From: Micrococcales bacterium
GTDB lineage: Bacteria > Actinomycetota > Actinomycetes > S36-B12 > UBA10799
Direction: 5' to 3'
NCBI GenBank assembly: GCA_016703125.1
Contig: JADJCR010000004.1
Coordinates: 186,001-250,000, forward strand
Length of the DNA: 64,000 nt
This document shows, piece by piece, positions 25,928-35,123 of the stretch. Under the pieces are notes generated by a model. That model saw only the letters and a list, made by a program, of their open reading frames with translations, was not told the origin of the DNA and did not search any database. The stretch's first letter is position 1. Every line of letters starts with the position of its first letter. The translations under genes and the position numbers were made by a program.

Positions 25928-26021
25928 GACCGCCCCGCCCGATTCGACCGCAGCATCACCTCACTTCGTCGAAAAGACAACCACCGACGATTTGGTCGTC
26001 GCAGGGACCGCGCCGTTCGGG

Positions 26022-26258
26022 TCAGCGCCGCGGGACCGGCAGGCCGCACCGGCCATCCGCGCAGTCGCGGTGCACACCTCCGACGGTGGAAAGCCCGTAC
26101 AACAAGTACAGCGGACAGAATCCTAAGACCGCTGTGACGGCTAGCAGACCTCCCACGACGACAGCCGGCCACGTCTGCGACATCACGGCGATCCCGCACA
26201 GCGCCAGCGCAGCGAGCACCCTGATCAACCGATCGAGCTTCCCGACGTTGCGGGTCAT
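26022..26258 (-). CDS. DUF2892 (YgaP-type) membrane protein
   Basis: A 78-residue protein with two hydrophobic helices (~9-27 and ~31-53) and the conserved start MTRNVGKLDRLIRV, typical of DUF2892/YgaP C-terminal domains. Function is unknown; relatives accompany metal and sulfur stress genes. Its ATG overlaps the stop of the upstream CopA-like ATPase gene by 4 bp, so it is the last gene of that operon. The Cys-rich tail (CADGRCG) may bind metal. Confidence 0.85.
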   Translation of the reverse strand: MTRNVGKLDRLIRVLAALALCGIAVMSQTWPAVVVGGLLAVTAVLGFCPLYLLYGLSTVGGVHRDCADGRCGLPVPRR

Positions 26259-28516
26259 ACGCGGGCGCTCCGTAGCCGGAGTGCGTTGACGATGACCGAG
26301 ACGCTGGACAGGCTCATGGCGGCGGCCGCGATGATCGGGGACAGCAGCAGCCCGGTGAAAGGGTAGAGGACGCCGGCAGCGATGGGGATGCCGAGGGTGT
26401 TGTAGAGGAATGCGAACCCGAGGTTCTGCTTCATGTTCCGCACTGTCGCGCGGGACACCCCGCGGGCGGCACTGATTCCGCGAAGGTCGCCCTTGACCAG
26501 AGTGATCTCGGCGGAGTCGATCGCGATGTCGCTACCCGTACCCATGGCGATCCCGATGTCGGCCTGCGCCAGGGCTGGGGCGTCGTTGATGCCGTCGCCG
26601 GCCATCGCGACGAGGCTCCCCCGCCGCTGCAGTTCATCGACAAGTGCGAGCTTGTCGTCCGGCTTCACACCCGCCCGGAACTCGTCGATCCCCAACGTCT
26701 GCGCCACCTGACGCGCCGGACCCTCGGCATCCCCCGTGGCCATGACCAGGGTGAGCCCTTCCCGGTGCAACTGCGCGACCGCCTGCGGCGTGCTCTGCTT
26801 CACCTCGTCCCGCAGGCAGATGAGGCCGGCCTCCTTGCCGTCGATGGCGACCCTGATCGCGGTCTCGCCCGCGGGGGCCTCCGCCTCCAGAGCCGCAGAC
26901 ATCTCCACACCCTCCTGACGCATGAGATCAGCGTTCCCTGCCAGAACGGACCGTCCGTCGACGACGCCTGCCACCCCGAAACCGGGCCTGGCCTCGAAGG
27001 CCTCAGCCTGCGTCAGGGCGATCGAGGCTGCCGCCTCGGTGATGGCCCGGGCCAGCGGATGCTCGCTGCCCTGGTTCACACTGGCGGCTGCGCCCAACAC
27101 CTCATCCCCGGCGAAGCCCTGCGCAGGGATCACGCGACTGACCGTCGGGCGCCCGACCGTCAGCGTCCCGGTCTTGTCGACGATCAGGGTGTCGACTTCC
27201 CGCAGCTTCTCCATCGCGGCGGCGTCCTTGAACAGCACGCCGTGGCGCGCACCGAGGCCGCTGCCGACCATGACGGACATGGGCGTGGCCAGACCCAATG
27301 CGCAGGGGCAGGCGATGATCAGGACGGAAACCGCGTTCACCAAGGCGTGTCCCCAACTCGGATCCGGACCGACCAGACCCCACACGAAGAACGTCACGAG
27401 CGCAATTCCGATGACCGCCAGCACGAACACCCCCGCGACTCTGTCGGCCAGGCGCTGCATCGGGGCCTTGGAGCGTTGCGCCGAAGCGACCATCTCCACT
27501 ACCCGCGCAAGCACCGTGTCTGACCCGACCTGGGAGGCGCGCACGACGAGGCTGCCGGTGGTGTTCAGCGTGCCACCGATCACGCTGTCGCCTGGCGCCT
27601 TGTCCACGGGTACTGGTTCACCGGTGAGCATCGACTCGTCGACCGCCGACTGACCGGACTCCACCAACCCGTCGACCGGAACCTTCTCACCCGGCCGCAC
27701 GCGTACCCGATCACCGACCACGACCACCGCGAGATCGACGTCCTCCTCGGCGCCGTCCGGGGCGATGCGACGAGCCACGGCGGGAGCGAGTTGCAGCAGT
27801 CCCTTGATCGCGTCGCCCGTCGTGGCACGCGCCCGCAGTTCCAGCACCTGACCCAGAAGGGTGAGCGTGCAGATGATTGCGGCGGCTTCGAAGTACAGAG
27901 GGACCTTGCCGTCGTCCTTCAGCGCATCCGGGAAGCTCCCCGGGACGATCACAGCGAGCACCGAGTAGCCGTAGGCGGCAGCCACCCCGAGGCCGATGAG
28001 CGTCCACATGTTCGGGCTGCGGTGGCGCACCGATTGCACCGCCCAGACGAAGAAGGGGCCGGCAGCCCACAGGACAACAGGACTGGCGAGCACGAGTTCC
28101 GCCCACGGCATTACATCCATCGGCAACGGCGGGAACCCGAGCATCGCAATGGACAGCACTGCCAGTGACAGCGGCACAGAGACCCAGAACCGCCGCCGCA
28201 TGTTGCGGTACTCCTGCCGGTCGGAGTCGTCGACGAGTTGCGGTGTCATCGGCTCCAAGTGCATCCCGCAGATCGGGCAGCGCCCGGGGCGATCGCGCAC
28301 GACCTCCGGATGCATCGGGCAGGTGTACAGAACCTTGTCCACGGGGTGTTGTGCCGCTGGTTTGGCCGCGGGCGCATGTCCGTGACCGGCGTGCCCCGCG
28401 ACCTCAGCCGCCGGCACCAACCGCATACCGCAGATCGGGCAGTCCGAGGGTTTGTCGTCGACCACCTCGGGATGCATGGGGCATACATATCGGGATGCCG
28501 TATCCGTGTGATCCAT
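26255..28516 (-). CDS. copA: Copper-translocating P1B-type ATPase
   Basis: A 753-residue heavy-metal ATPase. The N-terminus has two zinc-ribbon-like metal-binding repeats (CPMHPEV...CPICGM at ~12-31 and again after residue ~65). It has eight predicted membrane helices, the ion motif ACPCALG, the TGEP actuator motif, the phosphorylation site DKTGTLT and GDGINDAP. The Cu+-exporter assignment rests on CPC and the neighbouring multicopper oxidase and DUF305 genes; silver export is equally possible. ATG 28516 with GGAGGG upstream is preferred over the open frame to 28645. The 103-bp upstream gap contains CCCCTGCCAAACCGGGG, a weak dyad that might be an operator. Confidence 0.95.
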   Translation of the reverse strand: MDHTDTASRYVCPMHPEVVDDKPSDCPICGMRLVPAAEVAGHAGHGHAPAAKPAAQHPVDKVLYTCPMHPEVVRDRPGRCPICGMHLEPMTPQLVDDSDRQEYRNMRRRFWVSVPLSLAVLSIAMLGFPPLPMDVMPWAELVLASPVVLWAAGPFFVWAVQSVRHRSPNMWTLIGLGVAAAYGYSVLAVIVPGSFPDALKDDGKVPLYFEAAAIICTLTLLGQVLELRARATTGDAIKGLLQLAPAVARRIAPDGAEEDVDLAVVVVGDRVRVRPGEKVPVDGLVESGQSAVDESMLTGEPVPVDKAPGDSVIGGTLNTTGSLVVRASQVGSDTVLARVVEMVASAQRSKAPMQRLADRVAGVFVLAVIGIALVTFFVWGLVGPDPSWGHALVNAVSVLIIACPCALGLATPMSVMVGSGLGARHGVLFKDAAAMEKLREVDTLIVDKTGTLTVGRPTVSRVIPAQGFAGDEVLGAAASVNQGSEHPLARAITEAAASIALTQAEAFEARPGFGVAGVVDGRSVLAGNADLMRQEGVEMSAALEAEAPAGETAIRVAIDGKEAGLICLRDEVKQSTPQAVAQLHREGLTLVMATGDAEGPARQVAQTLGIDEFRAGVKPDDKLALVDELQRRGSLVAMAGDGINDAPALAQADIGIAMGTGSDIAIDSAEITLVKGDLRGISAARGVSRATVRNMKQNLGFAFLYNTLGIPIAAGVLYPFTGLLLSPIIAAAAMSLSSVSVIVNALRLRSARV

Positions 28517-28619
28517 GTCGACACCCTCCGGTCGTCGTGTCCCTTCCAGCCCTCGGCAGAGCGCAGGTATTCCGATACTCAGACGGTTCCCAGCCATGCC
28601 CCTGCCAAACCGGGGGTCT

Positions 28620-29257
28620 TCACCGTCCACCGTCCAGCAACGCACTCATGGCACCGATCTCCTCCCGCTGAGCGGCGATGATCCCATCGGCCATCACCCT
28701 CACCAGCACGTTCCCCGATGAACGCGCCTGCTCGGCCATGGCGATGGCGCCTTGGTGGTGGTCGATCATCATCGACAGCCAGAGTTGGTCGAAACGGGGT
28801 CCGCGGGCCTGCCGCAATCGAGTCATCTGATCCGCGGTCATCATCCCGGAGACACTCATGCCGCCCATGTCGTGGCCGCTGTGGTCCATGCCTGCCATGC
28901 CACTGCCGTCGGTCGTGCCCGGCATCGCGGTGGGGCGCCCCAGCCCTGCAACCACTTCGTCATCTGCTGCATCTCGGGATCCTGGGCCGCCTTGATCTGC
29001 CTGGCCAACCGCCGCACCTGATCCGACGCACCGGAGCCGCCGGAGAGCGCGAGGTCGGCCATCTCTACCGCCTGCTGGTGGTGCGGGATCATGGATTGTG
29101 CGAAGGCCACATCCGTCGCGGAGCCAGTTGGCACAGCTGCCTGATTAGCGCCAGCGCTGGTTGCGACCGTGTCCGCGGTGCCGCTGGAGCACCCGGCCAG
29201 GGCACTGAGCGTCAGCGCGGCGACGGTCAAGCTGACGAGCGATCGACGTGTTGTCAC
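28620..29257 (-). CDS. DUF305 lipoprotein (copper-associated), frameshifted
   Basis: Two overlapping frames together give one DUF305 protein. Frame 1 (29257 leftwards) has a lipoprotein signal (LSALAGCSSG) and AFAQSMIPHHQQAVEMADLA. Frame 2 (to 28620) has His/Met-rich GMAGMDHSGHDMGGM and MMIDHHQGAIAMAEQA. The switch lies at the G/C-run 28930-28943, where a single indel would restore ~212 residues. DUF305 proteins are ferritin-like four-helix proteins with paired HH motifs that handle extracytoplasmic copper. GTG 29257 follows GAGGAGAG. It is 14 bp downstream of the oxidase gene and in the same operon. Confidence 0.85.
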
Positions 29258-29271
29258 AGGGTTCTCTCCTC

Positions 29272-30722
29272 TTAAGCGGTGTACTCGACGCGGGTCATCA
29301 TCCCGGCCTCAGCGTGGTACGCGTTGTGGCAGTGCAGCATCCATGCCCCCGGGTTGTCCGCGACCAGGTCCACCTCGGCTCTGGCCATGGGGGGCAGCAG
29401 AATGGTGTCCTTGCGGGCACCGCCGGTACCCGCGGGGCCGATCTGGAACGTGTGTCCGTGCAGGTGGATCGGGTGGCTCATCATCGACATGTTCGCCAGG
29501 CGCAGACGCACCCTCTGACCGGACGTGACCTCGAGAGGCGTCGAACGATCGTAGGTGGCGCCGTTGATCGTCCACACGTAAGGTGCCATGGAACCCGACA
29601 GGAGCAGATCGTGTGTGACCTGCGCGGCGGCGGCGTGCAGGGCGACATCCGGGTCGGCCTGCAGAACCTCGGCGGTGAGTGGGTACGTCGTGCGCGCGTT
29701 CGCGGGTGGGATCTCGGGCGAAGGCCCTGGGGCACTGCGAAGAACCGCCATGGCGTAGCCGGACTTGCCCACGGGCTCGGCGACCACCGGGAACACCCCG
29801 TCGCGAACGTCCACCGTCAGGTCGTAGCGTTCTCCCATCCCGATCCTCACGGACCGGGTGCGGACCGGTCGTACCGGGTAGCCGTCGGTGTGCGTGACGG
29901 TCATCGTGTGCCCGGCCACAGTGAACGTGAAGACCGTGTCCGCCCCGGCATTGATGATGCGCAGACGGACACGCTGCTTCGGCGACACCCGCAGCGTCTC
30001 CGGGTCGGCGGGCGGGCGTCCGTTGATCAGGAACATCGGGTAGGAGACATCACCGCCGTCCATGCCCGTACCCCCGGGGCCCATACCCCGTGCATCATCC
30101 CGCCCGGGTCAGCCCGCCCGTCGGCCGCGACGAGCCCATCGAAGATCTGCTGGGGATCGGGGCCGACACCCTGCGTCCAGTCGTCGAGGACGAGCACCCA
30201 CTCCTCGTCGTAGACACCCGGTTCGTTCGGATCGTCGACGATGAACGGCGCATAGAGCCCGGTGTCCAGCTGCAGTCCGGTGTGCGGGTGGAACCAGTGC
30301 GTGCCGGGGACGGGGACGTTGAAGTCGTAGGTGAAAGACTCCCCGGGCGGCACAGCCGGCGTGGTGACACCGGGGACGCCGTCCATCGCGTTGGGCACTG
30401 CCAGCCCGTGCCAGTGGACGCTGGTCTCCTCGGGCAACTCATTGCGCACCGTGATGCGCAGCCGATCGCCCGCGGTGGCCCGGATAGCGCGGCCGGGAAG
30501 CTCCTGGCCGTACGTCCAGGCCACGGCGGTCTGGCCCGCGAGGTCGATCTGACTCAGCACCGCCCGCATCTGGATGTCCTGCGTGACCGGACCTGTCGGC
30601 AGGGCCACCGATCCGGCGACGGACATGCGCTGCGACGGCTTGCAGCCACCCAGAGCCGCGACGGCGCCGGCTCCCAAGGCCAGAGCGAGGAAGCCGCGTC
30701 GCGAAAGGGTCGGTCCGGACAT
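29272..30722 (-). CDS. Tat-secreted multicopper oxidase, frameshifted
   Basis: Two frames join at the C4-run 30086-30089 to a ~483-residue three-domain multicopper oxidase. It has a twin-arginine signal (SRRGFLALALGAGA) with a cysteine after it (GGCKPSQ). Copper ligands lie in VHWHG and WFHPHTG in the N-terminal part and in HPIHLHGH and HCHNAYHAEAGM (type 1 and trinuclear sites) in the C-terminal part. The likely role is cuprous-ion oxidation outside the membrane. ATG 30722 is taken; a GTG lies two codons earlier. It leads the oxidase-DUF305-(CopA-DUF2892) gene set and is divergent from the regulator operon. One indel is probably a sequencing error. Confidence 0.9.
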
Positions 30723-30769
30723 GACCACGAGGCTGGCAGCACTGTCTGGAGGTGCTGCCCAGGTTCTGT

Positions 30770-30807
30770 GAAGTTTCGGTGAAGGTCCTGACCTTCATGG
30801 AAACTTC
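30770..30807. promoter_or_regulatory. Paired direct-repeat site in the divergent copper promoter
   Basis: The spacer carries GTGAAG twice, 11 bp apart, on the left, and CTTCAT twice, 11 bp apart, on the right. Together they form an inverted repeat with 16-bp arms (14 of 16 match, 6-bp centre). Half-sites 11 bp apart are the usual binding geometry of OmpR-family regulators. Each pair faces one of the two divergent operons, so the response regulator at 31162 is the obvious candidate binder. Confidence 0.72.
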
Positions 30808-30879
30808 ATCGTTCGCACCATGGACTCGTCATGTGTCAGTCCGATGCTGAGCGTGTCCACTCACGGGAGGTGAGCGATC

Positions 30880-31143
30880 ATGATGGGCTACTACAACACC
30901 TACGGATGGAACAGTTGGATGCTGATCGTCATGCTGATCTGGCCACTCGTCCTGGCCGCCGCGATCTGGGCCGTGGTCTGGATCACGAGGGATCGGGCGG
31001 GTCCACGTCACGGCCTGTCCGAAGAGACACCCATCGAGGTGCTGAAGCGCCGCTTCGCCAGTGGTGACATCACGACCGAGGAGTACCTGGAATCGCGCGC
31101 CATCCTGAACAATGACAGCAGCCGCGCAGTGCAGCGTCCCTGA
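30880..31143 (+). CDS. Small membrane protein with C-terminal SHOCT domain
   Basis: An 87-residue protein. A single transmembrane helix at ~14-34 is followed by a SHOCT motif, PIEVLKRRFASGDITTEEYLESRAIL. SHOCT modules are short oligomerisation domains, often beside copper and stress genes in Actinobacteria. The start ATG 30880 has GGGAGGTGA ~10 nt upstream; an adjacent second ATG is at 30883. It is first in a three-gene operon with the response regulator and kinase. It may form a membrane scaffold or sensor accessory; that is inference. Confidence 0.88.
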   Translation: MMGYYNTYGWNSWMLIVMLIWPLVLAAAIWAVVWITRDRAGPRHGLSEETPIEVLKRRFASGDITTEEYLESRAILNNDSSRAVQRP

Positions 31144-31161
31144 CGCGGCGGAGGAGGATGC

Positions 31162-31857
31162 GTGGCCTCACAGCTTCGCGTGCTGGTGGTGGAGGACGAG
31201 CCGGACCTGGCGGCAGTCGTCGCGGCCTACCTGCGCAACGAAGGCTTCGACGTCGACATTGCCGAGAACGGCCCGGACGCCGTTCTCATGGCGAGATCGC
31301 TGAGCCCGGACCTGGTCGCCCTCGACATCATGCTGCCCGGGTTTGACGGCCTCGAGGTGTGCCGCCAGATCCGTGGTTTCAGCGACTGCTACGTCATCAT
31401 GCTCACTGCCCGCGACGATGAGATCGACAAGGTGGTCGGGCTGTCGGTGGGCGCCGACGACTACATGGTCAAACCGTTCTCGCCCCGGGAACTCACCGCT
31501 CGCATCCGGGCCATGCTGCGCCGACCACGAGGTCTTGGCGACGCAGTCACGAGCCGGCCAGCTCGGACCTTCGGGCGCCTGCGATTGGATCCGGAAGCCC
31601 GCAAAGCCTGGCTGGGCGACAGCGAACTGGATCTCACCCGCACCGAGTTCGACCTGTTGGACACCCTCACGTCTTCGCCCCGGCGAGCGTTCAGCCGGCG
31701 GCAGCTCATCGACGAGGTATGGGGAGATGACTGGTTCGGCGACGAGCACATCGTGGACGTCCACGTGGGGCATCTGCGGAAGAAGTTGGAGGACGACGCG
31801 GCCGCTCCGATATACATCAGGACGGTGCGCGGTATCGGGTACGGAATGGTGACATGA
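31162..31857 (+). CDS. OmpR-family response regulator (copper/metal)
   Basis: A 231-residue regulator. The receiver domain has the acidic pair Glu11-Asp12, phospho-acceptor Asp55 in LVALDIMLPG, Thr82 and Lys104 in VKPFS. The C-terminal winged helix contains LTRTEFDLLDTL and VHVGHLRKKL. GTG 31162 follows GGAGGAG. The gene overlaps the histidine-kinase start by ATGA. Its position opposite the multicopper oxidase and CopA genes, with a double direct-repeat site between, suggests it activates copper-resistance genes. Confidence 0.95.
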   Translation: MASQLRVLVVEDEPDLAAVVAAYLRNEGFDVDIAENGPDAVLMARSLSPDLVALDIMLPGFDGLEVCRQIRGFSDCYVIMLTARDDEIDKVVGLSVGADDYMVKPFSPRELTARIRAMLRRPRGLGDAVTSRPARTFGRLRLDPEARKAWLGDSELDLTRTEFDLLDTLTSSPRRAFSRRQLIDEVWGDDWFGDEHIVDVHVGHLRKKLEDDAAAPIYIRTVRGIGYGMVT

Positions 31858-32954
31858 GCCGTCCGGCACGGTTGGGCGCACGACTGTTCATCGCCCAACT
31901 GCTCGTCATCGGAATCACCTTCCTCGCACTGCTGGTCACGGTGGTACTCATCGCACCTGGCCTGTTCCTCCATCACCTCGAGATGACTGGGGAGGATTCC
32001 CTCGTGGTGCAGATGCACGCACAGCAGGCTTTCGAGGCCTCCGTCGGCCGGGCCCTGCTCGCGGCGGCAGCGGTGGCGATCGTCGCCGCGATCCTGCTGT
32101 CGTGGTTCCTCGCGCGCAGAGTCAGCCGCCCCATCACGGCCCTCGCCGCGTCGGCGGAATCCGTGGCTCACGGCAACTACGACGTATCGGTGCCCCAGGC
32201 GGGGTTCGGCACCGAACTCCACACGCTCTCCCGCGCCTTCCAGGACATGGCCGAAAGCCTGGCGTCCACGGACGAGGCGCGCACCCAGTTGCTGTCGGAC
32301 CTTTCGCACGAGATACGGACCCCCTTGGCCACCCTGGAGGCCCACATCGATGGGATGGAGGACGGCGTCGTGCCCCCGTCGGCAGCGAACTTCGAGGTGA
32401 TGCGAGCCGAAGTGCATCGGCTGCGGCGCCTGGCAAGTGACGTGCGCCTTGCCGCGCAGGCCCAGGAGCATGCACTCGACCTCCACTTGACCCCTGTCGC
32501 GGTCCGCGACCTGATGGAGGCGGCGTGCGCCTTGTTCCAGGCGCGGTACCGGGACAAGGGCATCCAGTTGCGCAACACGTGCGAGCATCCGGGCCATGTG
32601 GTCACGGTGGATCCCGACCGCATGCAGCAGGTCCTCGGGAACCTGCTCGACAACGCCCTGCGTCACACGGCCCCGGGTGGACGGGTGGAGATCGGCTGCC
32701 TTCAGCGCGGAACCGTCACGGAGATCACCGTCACGGACACCGGGGAGGGTTTGGCGGAAGGCGACCTCGAGCGCATCTTCAACCGGTTCCAGCGACTGGA
32801 CGATGCCCGCCTTTCGGATACGGCGGGCAGTGGACTGGGTTTGACCATCGCTCGCGCGCTCGTCCAGAACCAGCGGGGCGACCTGACGGCGTCCAGCCGC
32901 GGTCCGGGCGCCGGAAGCACCTTCACGATCAGGTTGCCCAGCCAGCCGGGCTGA
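31854..32954 (+). CDS. Sensor histidine kinase, partner of the upstream regulator
   Basis: A 366-residue membrane kinase. Helix 1 is at ~12-35, a short ~30-residue extracytoplasmic loop has few sensor features (MHAQQAF), and helix 2 is at ~66-86. HAMP domain, HisKA with His152 in LSDLSHEIRTPL, then HATPase with NLLDNALRH (N box), DTGEGL (G1) and GSGLGLTIA (G2). The very small loop suggests sensing within the membrane or through an accessory such as the SHOCT protein. Together with the regulator it forms a complete two-component system. Confidence 0.95.
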   Translation: MSRPARLGARLFIAQLLVIGITFLALLVTVVLIAPGLFLHHLEMTGEDSLVVQMHAQQAFEASVGRALLAAAAVAIVAAILLSWFLARRVSRPITALAASAESVAHGNYDVSVPQAGFGTELHTLSRAFQDMAESLASTDEARTQLLSDLSHEIRTPLATLEAHIDGMEDGVVPPSAANFEVMRAEVHRLRRLASDVRLAAQAQEHALDLHLTPVAVRDLMEAACALFQARYRDKGIQLRNTCEHPGHVVTVDPDRMQQVLGNLLDNALRHTAPGGRVEIGCLQRGTVTEITVTDTGEGLAEGDLERIFNRFQRLDDARLSDTAGSGLGLTIARALVQNQRGDLTASSRGPGAGSTFTIRLPSQPG

Positions 32955-32975
32955 GCGCTGCTCACACTGTGACCA

Positions 32976-33572
32976 CTAGCCCCGCCCGAGATACGACCGC
33001 AACATCGCCTCAAGTTCATCGAGCAACGCGCCGTCACCCTGCTCGCCTTCCGCGAAGACCTCGTGCATCACCCCGTCGGCAGCGAAGAAGATCGTGCGAG
33101 CGACGGTGTCCGGCGCGTCCGCGGCGACCATCCCGTAGGCGACCAGCAGGATCTGCACCTTGGCCACCATCCGCTGCTTGTGCGCGCGGCCCAGCGCCAG
33201 TTGTTCGGCTCCCTGCAGGCCGGCGCGCAGAGCCCGGGTCGCCGACTGCCCTCGGTACATCCGGGCGATCGCTTCGATGACTTCCCCGACCGGATCGGTC
33301 GAGCGCTCGGCAGTCAGTCCGGCGACCAACTCGTCCATGCCCTCCTCGAGGCGGGCGTAGTACATCGTTGACAGCGCTGCCACGATCGCCTCCCGGTCCG
33401 GGAGGTACTGGTACAGCGCGCCCACGGACACGCCGGCCTCCTCGGCGACCCGGGACAACGTCAGTGCAGTAAGGCCCTCGCGTTCGAGCAACTCCTCCGC
33501 CGCCCGCAGTGCCCGCTCCACCTTCTCCCGGGACCGCTGCTGCACGGGCACCCGACGCAACCCCGATTCCAC
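32976..33572 (-). CDS. TetR-family regulator of the aldolase operon
   Basis: A 198-residue regulator with an N-terminal HTH (TLSRVAEEAGVSVGALYQYL, ~39-58) and a helical effector domain. It is divergent from the aldolase-kinase-dehydrogenase operon. The spacer holds the dyad CAAAGT-TG-ACTTTG overlapping the operon's -35 box, so it most likely represses the operon and itself. The inducer is probably a substrate or intermediate of the pathway. It converges with the histidine kinase gene with 21 bp between stops. Confidence 0.92.
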   Translation of the reverse strand: MESGLRRVPVQQRSREKVERALRAAEELLEREGLTALTLSRVAEEAGVSVGALYQYLPDREAIVAALSTMYYARLEEGMDELVAGLTAERSTDPVGEVIEAIARMYRGQSATRALRAGLQGAEQLALGRAHKQRMVAKVQILLVAYGMVAADAPDTVARTIFFAADGVMHEVFAEGEQGDGALLDELEAMLRSYLGRG

Positions 33573-33589
33573 GCGGGCACCTCCCGAAT

Positions 33590-33630
33590 CAAAGTTGACT
33601 TTGCTTTTGTTCCAGTCCCATACTACAGGT
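33590..33630 (+). promoter_or_regulatory. TetR operator overlapping a leaderless promoter
   Basis: The perfect inverted repeat CAAAGT/ACTTTG with a 2-bp centre (33590-33603) overlaps a -35 box TTGACT (33595). A -10-like CATACT lies 18 bp further (33619-33624), six bases before the aldolase ATG. There is no ribosome site, so the transcript is probably leaderless. Binding of the dyad would block -35 recognition. Confidence 0.72.
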
Positions 33631-34296
33631 ATGAACCCCCGTCAGGAAGCCCGCGAAGCGGTGGCCCGGGTCAGCCGTGACCTCGCACACCACGGACTGC
33701 TCATCGGCACCGCAGGCAACGTCAGCACCTGTCTCGCCGGGCCCTCGGGGGATGAGGTGGCCGTCACCGGAACGGGCGTGGACCTGGGCACGGCGACGGC
33801 GGACGACGTGACAGTGGTGGACCTGCAGGGCCGGATCCTCGACGGAACCCTCGAACCGACGTCCGAGTTGCAGTTCCACCTCGAGACCGCCCGCGAGCGG
33901 CGCGGCGCCCTGGTCCACACCCACTCCCCCATTGCCACCGCGGTGTCGCTGGTCGTCGACGAGGTGCCGTGCATCCACTACCAGCAACTCCTGCTGGGCG
34001 GCTCGATCCGGGTCGCGCCGTTCGCCGTCTTCGGCACCCCCGAACTCGCCGACAACGTGCGGCGGGCGCTTGTCGGCAAACAGGCAGCCATCCTCGCCAA
34101 CCACGGGACCGTCGCATGGGGCGCCGACCTGACGCAGGCGGAGAACAACGCACTTCTGCTCGAGTGGGCCGCGGAGATGTACTGGCGGGCCAAGGCGATC
34201 GGCGAGCCGCGCGCACTGACCGAGGAACAGCAACAAGCCGTGATCGAGGCGGCGATCGCCACCGGTTACGGGACGACGAAGAAGGTGACTCCATGA
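33631..34296 (+). CDS. Class II aldolase/adducin family protein
   Basis: A 221-residue zinc aldolase of the AraD/FucA family. The catalytic Glu79 (PTSELQFH) and zinc ligands His96 and His98 (HTHSP) and His158 (ANHGTV) are all present. TAGNVS is the phosphate-binding loop region. The enzyme splits or epimerises a ketose or aldose phosphate. Overlap (ATGA) with the kinase gene shows a tightly coupled operon. Substrate candidates are a deoxy-sugar or polyol phosphate giving dihydroxyacetone phosphate plus an aldehyde; this is inference from the neighbours. Confidence 0.9.
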   Translation: MNPRQEAREAVARVSRDLAHHGLLIGTAGNVSTCLAGPSGDEVAVTGTGVDLGTATADDVTVVDLQGRILDGTLEPTSELQFHLETARERRGALVHTHSPIATAVSLVVDEVPCIHYQQLLLGGSIRVAPFAVFGTPELADNVRRALVGKQAAILANHGTVAWGADLTQAENNALLLEWAAEMYWRAKAIGEPRALTEEQQQAVIEAAIATGYGTTKKVTP

Positions 34297-35123
34297 CGAC
34301 GTTCGAGGATCTCGGCGAGCCCATCGCCACCGGCCGCAGCGCGCGGATCTACGACTGGCCAGACGACGACCTGGTGGTCAAGATCTTCGAACCCGACTAC
34401 GACCCTGCCCAGGTCGATGTGGAACGGGACTCCCTCGTGGAGGCCGGGCGACTCGGCGTGCGGGTGTGCGCTTGCCACGGCGAAGTCACGGTCGACGGCC
34501 ATCCCGGCTTGCTGTTGGAGCGCGTGATCGGCGACTCCCTGACGAAGCAGGCCGAGCGCAACCCCCTGCGGATCCGTACGGGTGCACGAGCGCTTGCCCG
34601 CACCCACGTGCAGGTACACGCGCAGCCGACGGAGAAGTTCACGGATATCCGGGACGCTGCCGTCGCTGCCCTGGACACGCCACCGCTGGCGTTCCTGGAC
34701 GATCCTCAGCGCGCGCTGGCGTGCGAGCTCATCTCCCCACTGCCCGCCGGCGACCGGATGCTCCACCTCGACTTCCACACTGAGAACGTCTTCGCGCAGG
34801 GCGACGACTACGTCGTGATCGACTGGCAGACGACCCTGCGCGGGGATCCCGCGGCGGACGTGGCCATGACGGTGCTGCTGATCCGGGACGCCGAACTGTG
34901 GCCGGGCACGCCGCTGATCAAGCGACTGCTGGTACAGCGCATCCGCGGCATCGTCTTGTCGACGTACCTCGGGGAATACCTGCGACTCACCGGCATGACC
35001 ATGGAACAGGTCGACGCGTGGCGTCTGCCGGTGGTCATCCTGCGCATGAGCATCCTCGACATCGCCAGCGAACGTCCGCGGTTCCAGCGCGAGGTCCTCG
35101 ACCTGCTGGCCGGCGCATCATGA
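34293..35123 (+). CDS. APH-fold small-molecule kinase
   Basis: A 276-residue protein-kinase-like fold phosphotransferase. Lys30 lies on the ATP-binding strand (DLVVKIFEP), the catalytic loop is HLDFHTEN (His158, Asp160, Asn165), and the metal-binding Asp177 is in VIDWQ. This is the aminoglycoside-phosphotransferase/methylthioribose-kinase superfamily. Between an aldolase and a dehydrogenase it is more likely a sugar or polyol kinase than a resistance enzyme. Start and end both overlap neighbours by 4 bp. Confidence 0.85.
   Translation: MTTFEDLGEPIATGRSARIYDWPDDDLVVKIFEPDYDPAQVDVERDSLVEAGRLGVRVCACHGEVTVDGHPGLLLERVIGDSLTKQAERNPLRIRTGARALARTHVQVHAQPTEKFTDIRDAAVAALDTPPLAFLDDPQRALACELISPLPAGDRMLHLDFHTENVFAQGDDYVVIDWQTTLRGDPAADVAMTVLLIRDAELWPGTPLIKRLLVQRIRGIVLSTYLGEYLRLTGMTMEQVDAWRLPVVILRMSILDIASERPRFQREVLDLLAGAS

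Noticed and set aside
28517..28619. CsoR-type operator upstream of copA
   Set aside because: CCCCTGCCAAACCGGGG is only a weak dyad, not a good match to the CsoR box, so it is mentioned under copA but not called.
31461..32666. Long minus-strand frame of 401 codons across the regulator/kinase pair
   Set aside because: Both genes beneath it have complete catalytic motifs; the frame is a high-GC shadow.
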